Shown here in pieces: positions 47,211-60,200 of a DNA stretch of 64,000 nt. How positions within the stretch are numbered: position 1 is the first letter of the stretch; each line of letters starts with the position of its first letter. The position numbers and the translations under genes are program-made. Source of the stretch: Eleusine coracana subsp. coracana (lineage: Eukaryota > Streptophyta > Magnoliopsida > Poales > Poaceae); NCBI GenBank assembly GCA_032690845.1, contig CM064422.1, positions 9,548,001-9,612,000 on the forward strand. Direction: 5' to 3'. The notes below the pieces were generated by a model. It was not told where the DNA came from. It ran no database searches and was given only the letters and a program-made list of their open reading frames with translations.

Positions 47211-48063
47211 CTTACTGCAGATACAGCTGACCTGTGAGCGCGACTGCTTTACTGTAACAGTCTTTTGAATCCTAGTATTTTTGTACAGAACATCATTGCT
47301 GTAGAGTAGATCGGTGGCTAAGCTAATGTGTAACCTATATATGTCAGCCTGCATTCCTGTAGGCTGGGGGAGTATTCTGCAGCTCGCATGGGTGCTGCTG
47401 AGCTAGATAAAACAACTGCTAACAGTACTAGACCTGAAGTTTTTGTGAGAACGAATATTTTGTACAGTGCACTGCTTAGAAGAGAAACGAACAGTATTAC
47501 CCCATGGGTACGATGGATGTGTCATATGCTTGGTGAACCGCAAATATGTGGTTTAGAGATATTTCTGTTTCTATAGCAATATCTTCTAACATCTTCTAAT
47601 AAGTGTACCCTTTTTCTTCATCTTGTATTCTTGTCCTTTACATTTCAGTTCCTTTTATGAAAACTGAAAACCATCATTGTGAATCATGCTATGATACACA
47701 CATTTGGAAATTACTGAAGGGATGTGCTCTCTCAGTGCTATGATGTTTATATTTTGTTTTGTTAGGACAATGTTTATGGAGGTACTCCTAGAATCTCAAA
47801 GTGTGACTTTTTTTTGAAATTTTGAAATGAAAGTATGATATTTACTACATATAGGATTTTGATATAGACCTGGTACGAAAAAAATGTTATTCCTGAGGTC
47901 GTATGCGCAAAGAGAAGTAATCTGAGTCAGCTATTCCTTCGCATGATCGCATCACCACACGTTCCACGAATTCGGACCGCGGTTACACCACTACAGCTCC
48001 CACCCCGCGTCACCGCCTTCCATTCCCCAATCTATGGTTGGGCGCTCCCCGCCACCGCCGGCC
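47211..48063. other. Interval between SAAL1 and the GATA/TIFY gene
   Basis: It contains the SAAL1 3' UTR (probably to about 47600) and the presumed promoter/5' UTR of the next gene. The last 120 bp are C-rich. No other gene is supported. Confidence 0.55.
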
Positions 48064-51000
48064 ATGTCCGACGCGGCAGCTGCCCGGGACGCCGACGCCG
48101 AGATGCGCGACGCCGCCGCTGCCGCCGCTGCACCACCGGGGGATGACGAGGGCGAGGGCGATACCGACGACGACGAGGAGGAGGACGACGTCGACGAGGA
48201 GGAACCACCCGCGCCAGCGTCAGGCCAGGATGCGCCGGAGCCGGAGCCTGTCTCGGCCTTGCCGGCCGACCCGAACCAGCTAACGCTACTCTTCCAGGGC
48301 GAGGTCTACGTGTTCGACTCCGTCACGCCCGATAAGGTCTCCCCTACGATTCTTTTTGTTCTATTTCGCAGTTCAAGTGGAAATGTGTAGTTCGAGAATT
48401 CATGCGATCGAATCAGAAAATCGACGTGTTTGGTCGTAGTGGGAGCCGATTGAATATATGATTGATGTTGTTGCCTTTGTTGGGGTCATTTCCTTGTGAA
48501 CTGGAGAGCGTGTTTTTTGCATCAGAATTTCGCACCTTTTCTCGCTTTCATGCGGACTTCTTGTTCCTTTCAGGTGATTCTATGTTGTGGTTGGAGATGG
48601 TTGATTTAAAATGTTGGTTTGTTGAAGCCGTATCTATGTGCATACGATCGTTAGCACTGTTATATTGGCAAAATAATACATAAGTTGTGATCAGGGGTTT
48701 GGCTTATTTCATAAGTACTTTCCGTTCTAATATGTTTGTTTAAAAGCAATACCGTTATCCTGTGTAATACTGTTGTTAGTAAGACTAGGCTATAATATAC
48801 ATATGCTAATCTGTGTAGCATCCCTGGTCTTTTGAATCATCACATTGACAATTAGCAGTGGCTAAGGATATTCTAACTAGTAATTTTGTTGTGCTATCAT
48901 GCAACTTCAGTGGATTAGCTTTTTGCTCCCATAAAACAGATAGGATACTCCTTAGTCATAGTCACTCGATTTAGTTTGTAACCCTGTCATAATATGCCTT
49001 TTCCCCTGTATAAGCAGTATATTGTCAAACAGCTTGATTTTTTGTGCTAATCTTCTTGCTAGTGCCATGAACCATGGGCCATATGTTTTGCCATAGTTTC
49101 TTAAATATCAGCCATCTGTTAATACATCTAGGCATAGTCCATTTTTCTTTTTCTTTTTCTCTCATTTTTCCAACTCCCTGATCTGCTTTGGGCTGTTTGC
49201 TAAGCTGATTTTTTTTTTCAGGTTCAAGCTGTCCTGCTACTGTTAGGAAGCAGTGAACTGCCTCCTGCTTCAGCTGGCATGGTTTTACCTAATCAAAATG
49301 AAAGCAAGGTATGGGATAATTACTCTGCTATATGTATGAAATAACTTAATCAGTGATTTCTTCCATTATAACTTGTTGCTAGCATATTCTCTAGGGCTAT
49401 GATGATATACTTAGGAGGACAGACATTCCTGCAAAAAGGGTTGCTTCACTGATCAGGTTCCGTGAAAAGAGAAAGGAAAGAAATTTTGATAAGAAAATAC
49501 GTTATGCTGTACGAAAAGAAGTGGCACTAAGGTTTGTGACTCTTCTAATTATGAATGCAACAATTTTTATTTCTAACACTGTTATGCAAGATATAGATAA
49601 GCAGTAAGTGTGGGCAACAAGTATTTTATTCCTCTTCAGTCTTCTGTCAACCTATGTACTGTTTCTAATAATGGAGCCACTTTGATGCACAGATGAGCAC
49701 AATACATTTCTGATGTGTACTTTTCATTATTTCATCAGCAAGTTGGGCTCCTGCTGCTCAATTCAGTATGGTCCATGGCAAATTGGAACCACCATATACA
49801 AAAATTTCAGTTCAGTCTTTTAATATTAATCATGCTAGATTGTACATCTCGGTTTCTCAAATTGTTCTGATTTGTCAACTATTCAGTATACATTGCTGTT
49901 AGAAACTAGGTGCAAAAGTGTAGCGTATCTAAGACAGTATGCTCTATTAGACATGATCTTCTGGGCGTAAGTGTTCACGTCTATTGCTCAGCATCCTAAG
50001 AAGCAATCATATCTTCTCTGTTGTCACCTCCTTACTATCGCGTTATAGGCACTAAAAATGCATGCCCCGTGCTCTTGCCAAACATGGGGACTCTAGTCTT
50101 ATATGCTCACTCAAAGTTGTAAACTGTACACAAATGTTCAAGTGGGAATTTATATTTGGAGTTTCAGTACAGAAATTCTCAAGAGAAACTGTAATGACCA
50201 GAAACATCTATTTTAATGTTTTGAGTCTTTGGTTTGTTGTGATAACAGTATTTTGCTAACAGTGTGATAGCGTGCTCATATATGATGTAGTATTCGTTGA
50301 ACATGAGGCCATGTGCTACTTCAAGCCAGGCTAGAAGCTACATTGGCCCTGATAGGAATAGCTAGGGGCTTGGCCCTCAAATGCAGAGAACGACATAGGC
50401 ACATAAATGTCTTATATGTCAAATTATAAAGCTATATAGCTGCTAAATAGTTATGTCTTAATAGAAAATTGGTGGTGTTTCTAATTTCTCTCAGGATGCA
50501 GCGCCGAAAGGGGCAATTTGCTGGAAGAGCCAGTCTGGAGGGAGAGTCCTCAGCTACAGGCTGCGATCCTGCTTCCCAGGGCACAGGCCAAGATTTCCCA
50601 TGTCGAGAATCAAAGTTTGTTTTACTCTTAATTGGTTGATACTTAATAAACGTTCCTGTTTGTTCTTTATCTAATGGATCAGCCTCCTTTTTCTCCATTT
50701 CGTGCTTTGAAGGTGTCACAACTGTGGGACTAGTGAAAAAATGACCCCAGCAATGCGTCGTGGTCCAGCTGGTCCAAGGACTTTGTGCAATGCTTGTGGA
50801 TTGATGTGGGCAAACAAGGTATATAGCTTTATCATGTTGGGTTCATTTTTTTCTGATGTGTGACAGTCCCTGTTTATTGGTCATTCTTATACTCTGTCAT
50901 TAAAAAAAGAATGGGTGCATCCCTAAAATACAGTCCAGACCATTAGTTAAATTAAAAATATATGCTTGAAATTTAAATACAGTTCGATGGAAGCATTTAT

Positions 51001-51959
51001 CCTATGTAAATCATTGGGTACATTTTCATATAACAGTTTCAACCATGTATGACACTGTTGTACATGAAACTTAAAATTCTTAGGGTCATATGGTGTGACA
51101 GGACATGCTAAGGCAGAGTTCTGTTTTTTTGCTGTTAATGTACTTGCAGCATTGGTGTATGTATGGTTGCAGCTTCATAGGGTAATGTTGGTCGTTGAAG
51201 TTATCAAGTATATTCAGAATTTTTTTCAGTTGCACCACCTTTTTTTTCCTTAAGAAAATATCTTATTGCTCCCGTAGACATCTGTGAATGCTCTTCAACA
51301 GATAGATGCCCAATTAATAACTACATTGTCCTTTTGAAAATAAAGGAAGCCTATCTTTTTCATTGTGCTGTTCACAAACCACTCATTTGACCTTTGGTAT
51401 TATTCCTGTCGCGCAACGATTGAAGGAAAGTATAGCTGGTCACTGTGCTATGACCGTGTCTGAACCCTTCAATATTTGGCTCCCTAAGATCTATCAGGAT
51501 TTGATTGCTTATTTTTGCATTTGTACTTGATTGCACCTGATGTGACCATCTTATTAAACTTCTAGTTACTACTTCGTGTTTTATATCTGCAGGGTACCCT
51601 GAGAAATTGTCCCAAAGCTAAGGTTGAATCTCCCATGGTTGCAGTTGAGCAGGTTAATTTTTTCATTACTGTTTTACTAATCAGTTAATTAGAAACTAAA
51701 TATCAACTATGAACTGTGAATATTTACATATCCTCAGAGCAACCTTGCTGCCTCCCAGAGTGGTAGCGACAACAAAGCACTGGTGACACCAAAGAATGAC
51801 TATGTTGCTGCAAGTAGTGGCAACATGTAAGTGCTAAACTACAATCTTTTTGCAGTCTTCTTTGAGCATCTGATGAACTAAAATGGTGTCATCTTCTCCA
51901 GCAGGGACGGTTGCGTGCCTGCAGGTGCAGCTGAGATAGAAGCGTCGAAGGCGCTGTGA
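48064..51959 (+). CDS. TIFY-CCT-GATA zinc-finger transcription factor (ZML type)
   Basis: Eight exons: 48064-48336, 49222-49308, 49395-49531, 50495-50614, 50713-50818, 51593-51652, 51738-51826, 51902-51959, giving 309 residues. The Ala-rich and very acidic N-terminus is followed by a TIFY domain (TLLFQGEVYVFD, about residue 74), a CCT domain (RVASLIRFREKRKERNFDKK, about 135-175) and a GATA finger C-x2-C-x20-C-x2-C (about 207-234). This three-domain order defines the ZIM/ZML subgroup of plant GATA factors (TIFY group), nuclear DNA-binding regulators tied to photoprotection, cryptochrome and lignin responses. An upstream in-frame ATG at 48034 could add ten residues. The last acceptor is a CAGCAG tandem, so one residue pair may vary. 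SAAL1 precedes it and UPL7 follows on the same strand. Confidence 0.92.
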
Positions 51960-52532
51960 CAAATAACTTATATAAATATGTCATTGTTGAAACCAAAAGA
52001 TCTCAGAATTTTTTTTTTTGGTACAGCTAAACATCCCCATAGAAAGATTCACTAATGAGGAATACTGATTCTCATCAAGTGTACATTTCTTGCTTGACAG
52101 AGTTAGACATGTAATTAACTTGAGGTGTCTAATTGATGTCTGCTGTATAAACTGTAAGCCCCAATGGCATCTCTGTTAACATTTGCTGCTTTTGTAAGCA
52201 GTACATTCACATAAATCATTATAAAGGTTGCACCTTCCCGTCGATTGATCTGTGTGTTGCTTATTCACACTTGTATCACTTCTTTGTATCTGTGATGTCT
52301 CCATCTTCTACAATCTTTCTGTAGATCTTTTGGAAAAAAAGAAAAACTATCTTTCTGTAGGTGTGTATGGAGATCCAACTGTTGGCCTTGCGCAGGCCGT
52401 GGCTTGCCATCTTACTCCTTCAGCTCATTCTCACGTTGTTGAGGACAACACCATTTATCGTTGGCATCCTAAGTCCTCCATCCTCATCAATATCTAGAAG
52501 CAATTGGAGACTTTGTTGCCTGGTTCGTACTT

Positions 52533-52579
52533 AACTTCGATACGATCTCTATTGTCATAAGAACTTCGATACGATCTCT
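52533..52579. repeat. Short direct repeat
   Basis: AACTTCGATACGATCTCT occurs at 52533-52550 and again at 52562-52579, a 29-bp period. Confidence 0.8.
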
Positions 52580-53547
52580 AGGATGGTTTTGGAGGGACAT
52601 CATCCTCCAAGTATCACGACGCTCCGCCACTCGAACATCCTCGCTGTATAATACCACCACCACCACCGTTTTTTTCAGTGGGCTTCAAGTCCCATTCAAT
52701 CCTTTTGTTGTGCCACACAAAGGGTTCAACATTCTGACAGCAAGCGGATTCCAGCACCGCTCTGTTGGAGACGATGAAATCAGGGCACGTTTCGATTGCT
52801 TCCATCATGCGCTTTACCGGCTCACCCTCAATATTTGGTCGTCATTTACTTCGTGCCAAAACTTTGGAACGCAAGAGAAAAATTCTGGTGCAGACGTGGC
52901 AGATGCCCTATGGTTACATAAGTTTAGAAACGTTTGGATCGAAACATTTCAATCCATTATTATATCTAAAGTAGATATCCTATTTACGATCGGTTTTCAC
53001 CGCTATACTCCTTGAATTGAATCTACAAAAGAAAATAACATGACCTATATTTCTATATTAAAAAAATATGACATTTGGATCCTACAAGTTATACTAATAT
53101 CTATATATCAAATATTAGCACGGTTGCAAACAAACACATCAGTTTCTTGTTTATTTCCATCAATTTGATAAGGTTATAATCCAAATAGTTTTTTTTTCCC
53201 AATTATTTGGCGTTCCGTTGATTTGGTAACTCCAAATTTTGGTATGACTCAGTACACCAAACAGTTCTTAAATCTTATACCCACGTACGCTTTCATTATT
53301 AACAAGATCAACTCGTTGATGATGCTTCTTTGAGACTGTCCTCAATCTCCAAGATTTCAAATTGTGCTTGTCATAGATTAAAGGAGCTCTGGATGCGGAA
53401 TTCTTATACTGGGTCATCATTAAGCCATTGACTTCGGTTGTCGCCGTAGTTATCAATTTATCATGCATGACTATATTGTATTAGGACACGTGCTTTACTT
53501 TCTAAGCCGGCACATGTGTGGTCATGCTGTATACATATAACATTATG

Positions 53548-53814
53548 GGCCCGTTTGGTATGGATTTTTAAAAAATTTGATTCTGCTTTCACTTTCGCTT
53601 TTCTTAATACAGTTTCTATGAAAACAACAGATTCTTTATCAAAACTTCTCATGAGTCCAGCATGGAGTGACGAGAGAAAAGCTAGAAAAAATATCGTTTT
53701 GCCGCTTTTTGCTTCTAGGTATTTTGAGAGAATCGCTTCTCATATCCAGGGCATAGAAACGCTTTTGACCGGGCCGTTTGACAATAATTTTCGGAGGAGC
53801 CATACCAAATGGCC
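53548..53814. mobile_element. MITE with GGCCCGTTTGGTATGG-type ends
   Basis: 267 bp. The left end GGCCCGTTTGGTATGG and the right end CCATACCAAATGGCC are inverted repeats with one indel. TATG flanks both sides. It is non-coding. The class is uncertain. Confidence 0.7.
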
Positions 53815-54285
53815 TATGTACTAATCTCTTTTAAAGATACCATATGTATATATGAGATATTCTTTTATAGGAAAAAAAATGATCTATACCATAACAATCA
53901 TTACCTTGTGACAGTTACATAGAGTCAATCTCTACATGTTATTGAACTTGATGGTATAAATAAAAACTCTATAGAATGATGTTATGAATGTAGATAGCTC
54001 TCATTAGTAATATAGGTGCAGTAAGTACTCATTTATATAAAAAAAATTCATAAAACTTCAGATATCTGTTTTTTTTTTGCTCGTGTCACCGCGCGCGCCG
54101 TGAGGGCGGAGTTATTGAATTACTGAAAAAGAAAAGGAGAATTCCGAAAAACCCAACACTACTCGAGCGTCGTTACCCATAGCGGCCCGTGACGGCAATC
54201 TACCCGTGGTCGTTGACACTAGACACGTCTATCTCTCGTTCCTTCGTGCTCACGCGTGCGCTCCCTCCGCCCGCCCCCGCCGGCG

Positions 54286-57200
54286 ATGTCGGTGCCCCCC
54301 GCCGGCAACCGCCAGGTATCTTGCTTGCACTCCTTCCCCTCACGCTCTGTTGCTCGCTCCACCTCTCGCTCACCCTGATAAACCTATTTCTCATTCTCTC
54401 TGCAGGTGTCCCTGAGGGGATCGAGCGCGAGGGAGATCACCCGCGACGCGCTGCTGCAGAAAGTCTCCGAGGAGCGGCAGCTCAGGAGCCACCTCCGGCG
54501 TGCTGCCGCGGCAGCACTTTCCATCCAGGTACCTGCCGCCAGCCCGCCACCCGCCTCCATTCTACTCCTGCCCCGTGAACCTACCTAATCACTCGCGCGT
54601 CCACCGGTGCTTGTTTGAAATCTGCTTGCTGCTCGTGAAGTGGATTTTACATTCGAGTTTTATTGTCGGAATGTAATCGATCCGAGGGACCGTTGTTAGT
54701 TCCACTACAGCATCGCTATAGAGAATTGACAGGAGAGCCAGGGCTTGGAGATTTGGGTGGTTGGTGTTCAGATTTGACTCTCTACGTCTATTTTTTTTGG
54801 TAGTCTGTTGTGATTCTGTGTGTTGGTAGGTGTCTCTGATTAAGACTTATGTGATGGACGAATGCGTATGTGTAGTGTAGACAATCATATAGACTAACTC
54901 AAGAGTGACGTGGGTGCATCTGATGAAAATTTCACTGTCATTAACCTGAACTTTGGAAGTTAGCTACTCGGTTTAGGTCAGAGTACAAGAATGCTAACAA
55001 AGACAATACTCACTGGGGGTGGGGAGGGGGGGGGGGGGTGTAAATAAACTAGAGTTAGAACAACGTGCTCTACACACACTCAATTCCCATCATATTTAGA
55101 CTGGCCATAATTACATTTTGAAAGGATGGAATAGTGTTTGCTGATTTATACTCAAATAAGAGGAGAAAAAGAAAACAAAGATTTTAGATTTCTATGGTTG
55201 ATGGCTGTACCATGATGATACAGGCCCATGCTAGAGTCAAACATTATTAGAATGCAACAAAAATGAAATAAGAATTTAACAACGAGAATGGATATCTAGA
55301 CATAATTTATCTCAGATAGCAGCGAAAAATAAGCTAGCGAGCATCCCTGTTCACAAAGTTAGAACAGTTTCATGTCACTGTTTCAAAGAGAAAACGTCTT
55401 GTTCGCCATACATTTGTCATTGGTGTGAAGGCTTCAGAAGTGCAGAAAATTAGAAGCTAGCGAGCATCGCCTGTTCACAAAGTTAAAACAGTTTCATGTC
55501 ACCGTTTCAAATAGAGAACTTCTTGTCTGCCATACATTTGTCATGGGTGTGAGAGCTTCAGAAGTGCATAGAATTAGTGGCTAGAGAGAACTATTTAGTG
55601 GTTCACTACCACCTGAAACTTCGTATGAAATTAGCATTGACTACTGAGAGACATGATGATGAGATTTGTCTTCTGTGTGTTTTAGAAACTTGTAACAACA
55701 ACAACTAAGCCTTTAATCCCAAGTAAGTTGGGGTAGGCTGTGTTTTAGAAACTTGAGTTTGGTTTAATTGCCACAAATAAGTTAATATGGATATGGATTT
55801 GTTCATAGTGACTAATGAGTATGAATATATTTTTACTGTCATACTGCTGGCAACTTGAGGCACACAAGTAGAGAGGTTGATCAACTGATTACTAGTTTGA
55901 TGTGTTTGCAGGATTTGCACTTGCATGAATATAATATATTAGGAAAATGCATGGAAAACATTTCAAGCTGTCAACAACTCTACTGACGTAGAGTCTCTAA
56001 ACAAAATCAATAATTTTATGCAGAATCTATAGCTATTAACCTAGACTATATCCCAGACAGAAATAATGTCCCAGTTAAACATTCATGTACCCATGACTCC
56101 ACAACCATTTGTGTGACCATGACTGTATCATTGTTTGCTTGTTTGAACTTCACTTCACACTCTACATATTGTAAATGGATGGTTACTTCTCTCTCTCTCT
56201 CTCTTTTTTTTCTTATTCCAGCGAGTATGGAGAAGGTACTTTGTGATAAGAATGGTTTCAGAACAGCTTCAGGAAGACTGGGAACTGTCAGTGAACCAGC
56301 CTAACATCTACCTGACAAATCGATGGATATCTAGCAACATGCTTAGGCCATTTATTTTCTTTGTCACTCAACCTTCAAGCTGGTACAAGGCACAACAGAA
56401 AAAGACTAGAAAGTCTATCTTTACATGCTTCAGAATCATCTTGAATAGCATAAATTCAGTGGGTAGGTATTTTTTTTTTTCATACTCATACTTACACTTG
56501 CTCTTCTGCTATTTGCAGTCCACTTGAATGCTACAAGTAGATGTTTTTGCCTTTTATTTCAGGAGTTATAATCTTATGTTCCTGAAATCCTGTATAGGAT
56601 TGCTCAATGCTGAAACAAGTTAATCAATTAATAGGATACATAATCTTAGTTGAGAAAGCACACACATTTTATTGATGCATTTTGGTAGTGATCATCTGAA
56701 CTATGTATATGGAGAGAAATATGACAGAAATATCTGTCTTGAGCTCATGATTATAGCATTGATTGTACAAATTAATTGTTCTGACTATCTATTCAATCAT
56801 CTGTCATAGTGATTCAGGATAATATTTTGAAGAAATTTAATCAAGATTACATCATTCTCGTTCATGTTAATTTTATCGTATTCTTATTTCAAACGAATCA
56901 AGCTTTGAATAAGCATCTAGACCAAGTTCTTATACACCTATACTGATCTTGCTTGCTGGTTGTTCAGCAACAGTTGCGTGCTAAGTTACTGAGAAAAACT
57001 CGTGCAACATGAGTTATTGTAACTAAATCAATTATTCGTACATGTTTACTGGAGAGTTTGATGCCAGCCAGAATACGTTTATTTCATTACATGGTAAATT
57101 AGGTTAAGCACTAAAAGTATGACTTAAAATTGTTTGGATCTGTCCCCTATATTTCATTTATTCTGATCAATGCTTCTTCCTTAAAGACTGACATGTGTCT

Positions 57201-60200
57201 TTTCTCTGTAGATGCAAGTAAAAACTTCTGTTCCTTTGCTGTGGGTACGGAAGAAGAGAGGTCTGTTTGGCTTTATCAGGCAAAAAAGCTGATTTCACTT
57301 TGCTTCTTCATTCTTGCCAGGTGTGAATATTCTTGTTGCAAGGATGGAAATATTGTTGAAGTTACTGCCGTTGCTATGCGATTGGCTGTATCTTTAACTG
57401 ATTGCAGAACATGGAAAAATATAAAAACTGAAAGTGCTGAAGCTGCTGATGCTTCTGTGGAGAATTTGATTAAATTTATTGGGTCAAGCCATAGTGGCAC
57501 ATACAACTGTTTTAGGAAATATATAAAATGTCTTGGTCCTCATGCTGCCTCAGAGAAGAAAATTTCTGCAACTGCAACAGATGACCAGTTTCTGATTACT
57601 GCAAGTGCAATCACTGTAGCATTGCGACCTTTCCACTCTAAGATAGCAGAGATGGTTTCTCATATAAATGGTGCCTCAAAAGAGTTCTTCACACTGATAC
57701 TTACAATTCCATATATATGCAAGCGCATGCCACCTCTGTTATTACCTGCTCTTAAGCACATTTCTGTACTGCAGCCATGCCTTAGTATTGTACTGGTAAG
57801 GGTCTTGGCGTTGATATGGACATTTTCCATTTTATTGGATTGATTTAATATGAAAGCATTGACATTTATGGGATTCAGAAACTTCAATTGCTAAACTGCC
57901 ATGTTGACACAGCAACATAATAGTTAATCCCTCAGTAGGCTGCAACATCTTGTTATCTGCTAATTTTTAAGAAATATTTTATTATCTTTAACCACTGTTA
58001 TATCGCTCTTTATGTCGGTTTACCATTTCAAGTAACTTATACCCCATCAGCTCATGCCATTACATTTACTGGTTTCTTTTACCACATATTTTTGAAGTTA
58101 TATGGCCTAGCATTTATGAGAAACTCAACTGGCCTAGACAAAATTCTAAGTCGATTATATATTATGTATTCATTTTATTGAATATTTGATGAACCTACCA
58201 TTAGGGATGTTTATTCTTTTGCTACCTGTTGCGGCAGTTACTACTTTTTGTTTTACTTGGCTGTTCACTGTTTATTTTTTTTTCTCGAAACTATTTCTTT
58301 TCTTATTTAAGTACCTGCATATGGTAAATGTGGAACTGATCAAGCCATGGCAGGTGGTGACAGATCTCCAAGGATACAGTATTTGAAGAAATGAAGAAAT
58401 TGGAGCTGTCAGAAGTTTCAACTGTTGGCACGAGTATCATTCCTTGCTCCGCTTGGGCCCTTGGAAACATTGTCAATTTAGCTACTGAGCATGATGAGTT
58501 ATCCAATTCAGGTCACTTTATTCAAGGGCTAGACTTTTGCCTATACGTTGATGTTATTAATTGTATTTCCCAAACCTTAGTGCATACTTTTGAGGGAAGC
58601 ACGGGATTGTCTCAGTGTGTTGGTGATTCTGCATTCCATGCTGACACATCCCTTGCTGAAGGGGACAACAATGAAAATTGCAACATGATATCATTACTTA
58701 TGGATCTTCTGAAACCTATTTACCAGCAATGGCACCTGAGAAAGCTCCTGATGTTAGCGAAGGAGGAAGTTTCATGTGATAGGGAAACTAATTATAATCC
58801 AACCCTGAAACATATGCATTTCCGAAGCCTACAATTGTCAGATGTTGTATATTTCTACTATCACATGCTCAGAATTTTCTCGTCATTGAACGAGTCTATT
58901 GGTGCATTGCCTGTTCTCAACATGCTTGCATTCACACCTGGATTTCTTGTTGATTTATGGGTTGCACTAGAAATGTCCATTTTTGGCCAAGCCCAGAAAT
59001 TGCAAGAAACAGAATATGATAAACAATTGGCTACAAGTACTTCAAGTGAACAGATATCTTCCATGAGGCAAAGAAGGAACACAAGGGACACAGCAAATAA
59101 GTGGGCAAATGTGCTCCATAAAATTACAGGGAAATCCAATGATTCAGAGGATGGCAATCTGACTGATAGTATTTTAAATTCTCATCAGTCTAGTGATGAT
59201 GGATTAACTTTATGGGATATTGAAACCATGAGACAAGCATCTGAAAGTATCGGAAATGATTTAATGTGCAAGCTATATCTGTTCTGTGCTATATATGGGC
59301 ACCTACTTCTTGTGCTAGATGATATTGAGTTTTACGAGAAACAGGTAACATATTCCAGAATCACACATCTTTTGTTTTGCGTCTGTAGCCTCTTTGATTT
59401 TTGACTCTGCATTTTGCTTTCTATGACTTCACAGGTTCCTTTTACTTTAGAGCAGCAGCGGAAGATTGCATCAGCGCTTAATACATTTGTATATAATTCT
59501 TTCATTCATAATGGTGGAAGCTACAACAAGCCTCTTATAGATGTAGCTGTAAGGTGTCTTAATCTACTTTATGAAAGGGACAGCAGGCATAAGTTTTGTC
59601 CTATTTCCCTGTGGTTGGCACCTGCAAGAAATGGTCGAATTCCGATTGCTGCTGCTGCCAGGGCTCATGAAGCAGCATTTGGTAATTCTTTAGGAAATAA
59701 TTCTTCAGGAATTCCAGTCCGGAGCTCTGTGCTTACCACATTACCCCATGTATATCCTTTTGAAGAGAGGTATGTCGATGCATTTAGCTCACACGAGTCA
59801 AATCATTTTAACTGGTATTCAATGATTTCAAGTTGCCTAGTCGGACCTAGTCGCTATGAGACCGACCAGGTGACTAATCGTGATTAGTCGTCGACCAGAC
59901 CGATTAGTCAAACCTGGTCGAGTCTGGTCATCTATATAATCGTCCCTTATATTTTGGGACATATATATTATATAATGTAAGTAATAGACATTCTTTGAGA
60001 ATGATTCTCAGTTTGATATATATTCTATATGTTGGAGAATTGACTTACTTGTTCTCTATAGCTCTTCCTCGTCCTCCCAAAACTCCATGTTCTTGCTGAA
60101 TTGCTGCTGCTGAAGCTGGAATATCAAGTAGCACTGTGGCAGTTTCCACTTTGCAGTCCGGCAGTGCAAACGGCAAGGAGATAGAAGAAAGAAGCAAGGG

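Larger units (their letters stand above)
51960..54285. other. Interval between the GATA/TIFY gene and UPL7
   Basis: It holds the GATA gene 3' UTR (to about 52250), a short direct repeat at 52533-52579, a MITE at 53548-53814, AT-rich DNA and the UPL7 promoter from about 54060. The part 52370-52990 has open frames on both strands but no recognised domain. Confidence 0.5.

Noticed and set aside
57130..57211. N-terminal extension of the UPL7 exon-4 frame
   Set aside because: This is intron read-through; an acceptor at 57210-57211 and the phase with exon 3 define the exon start.
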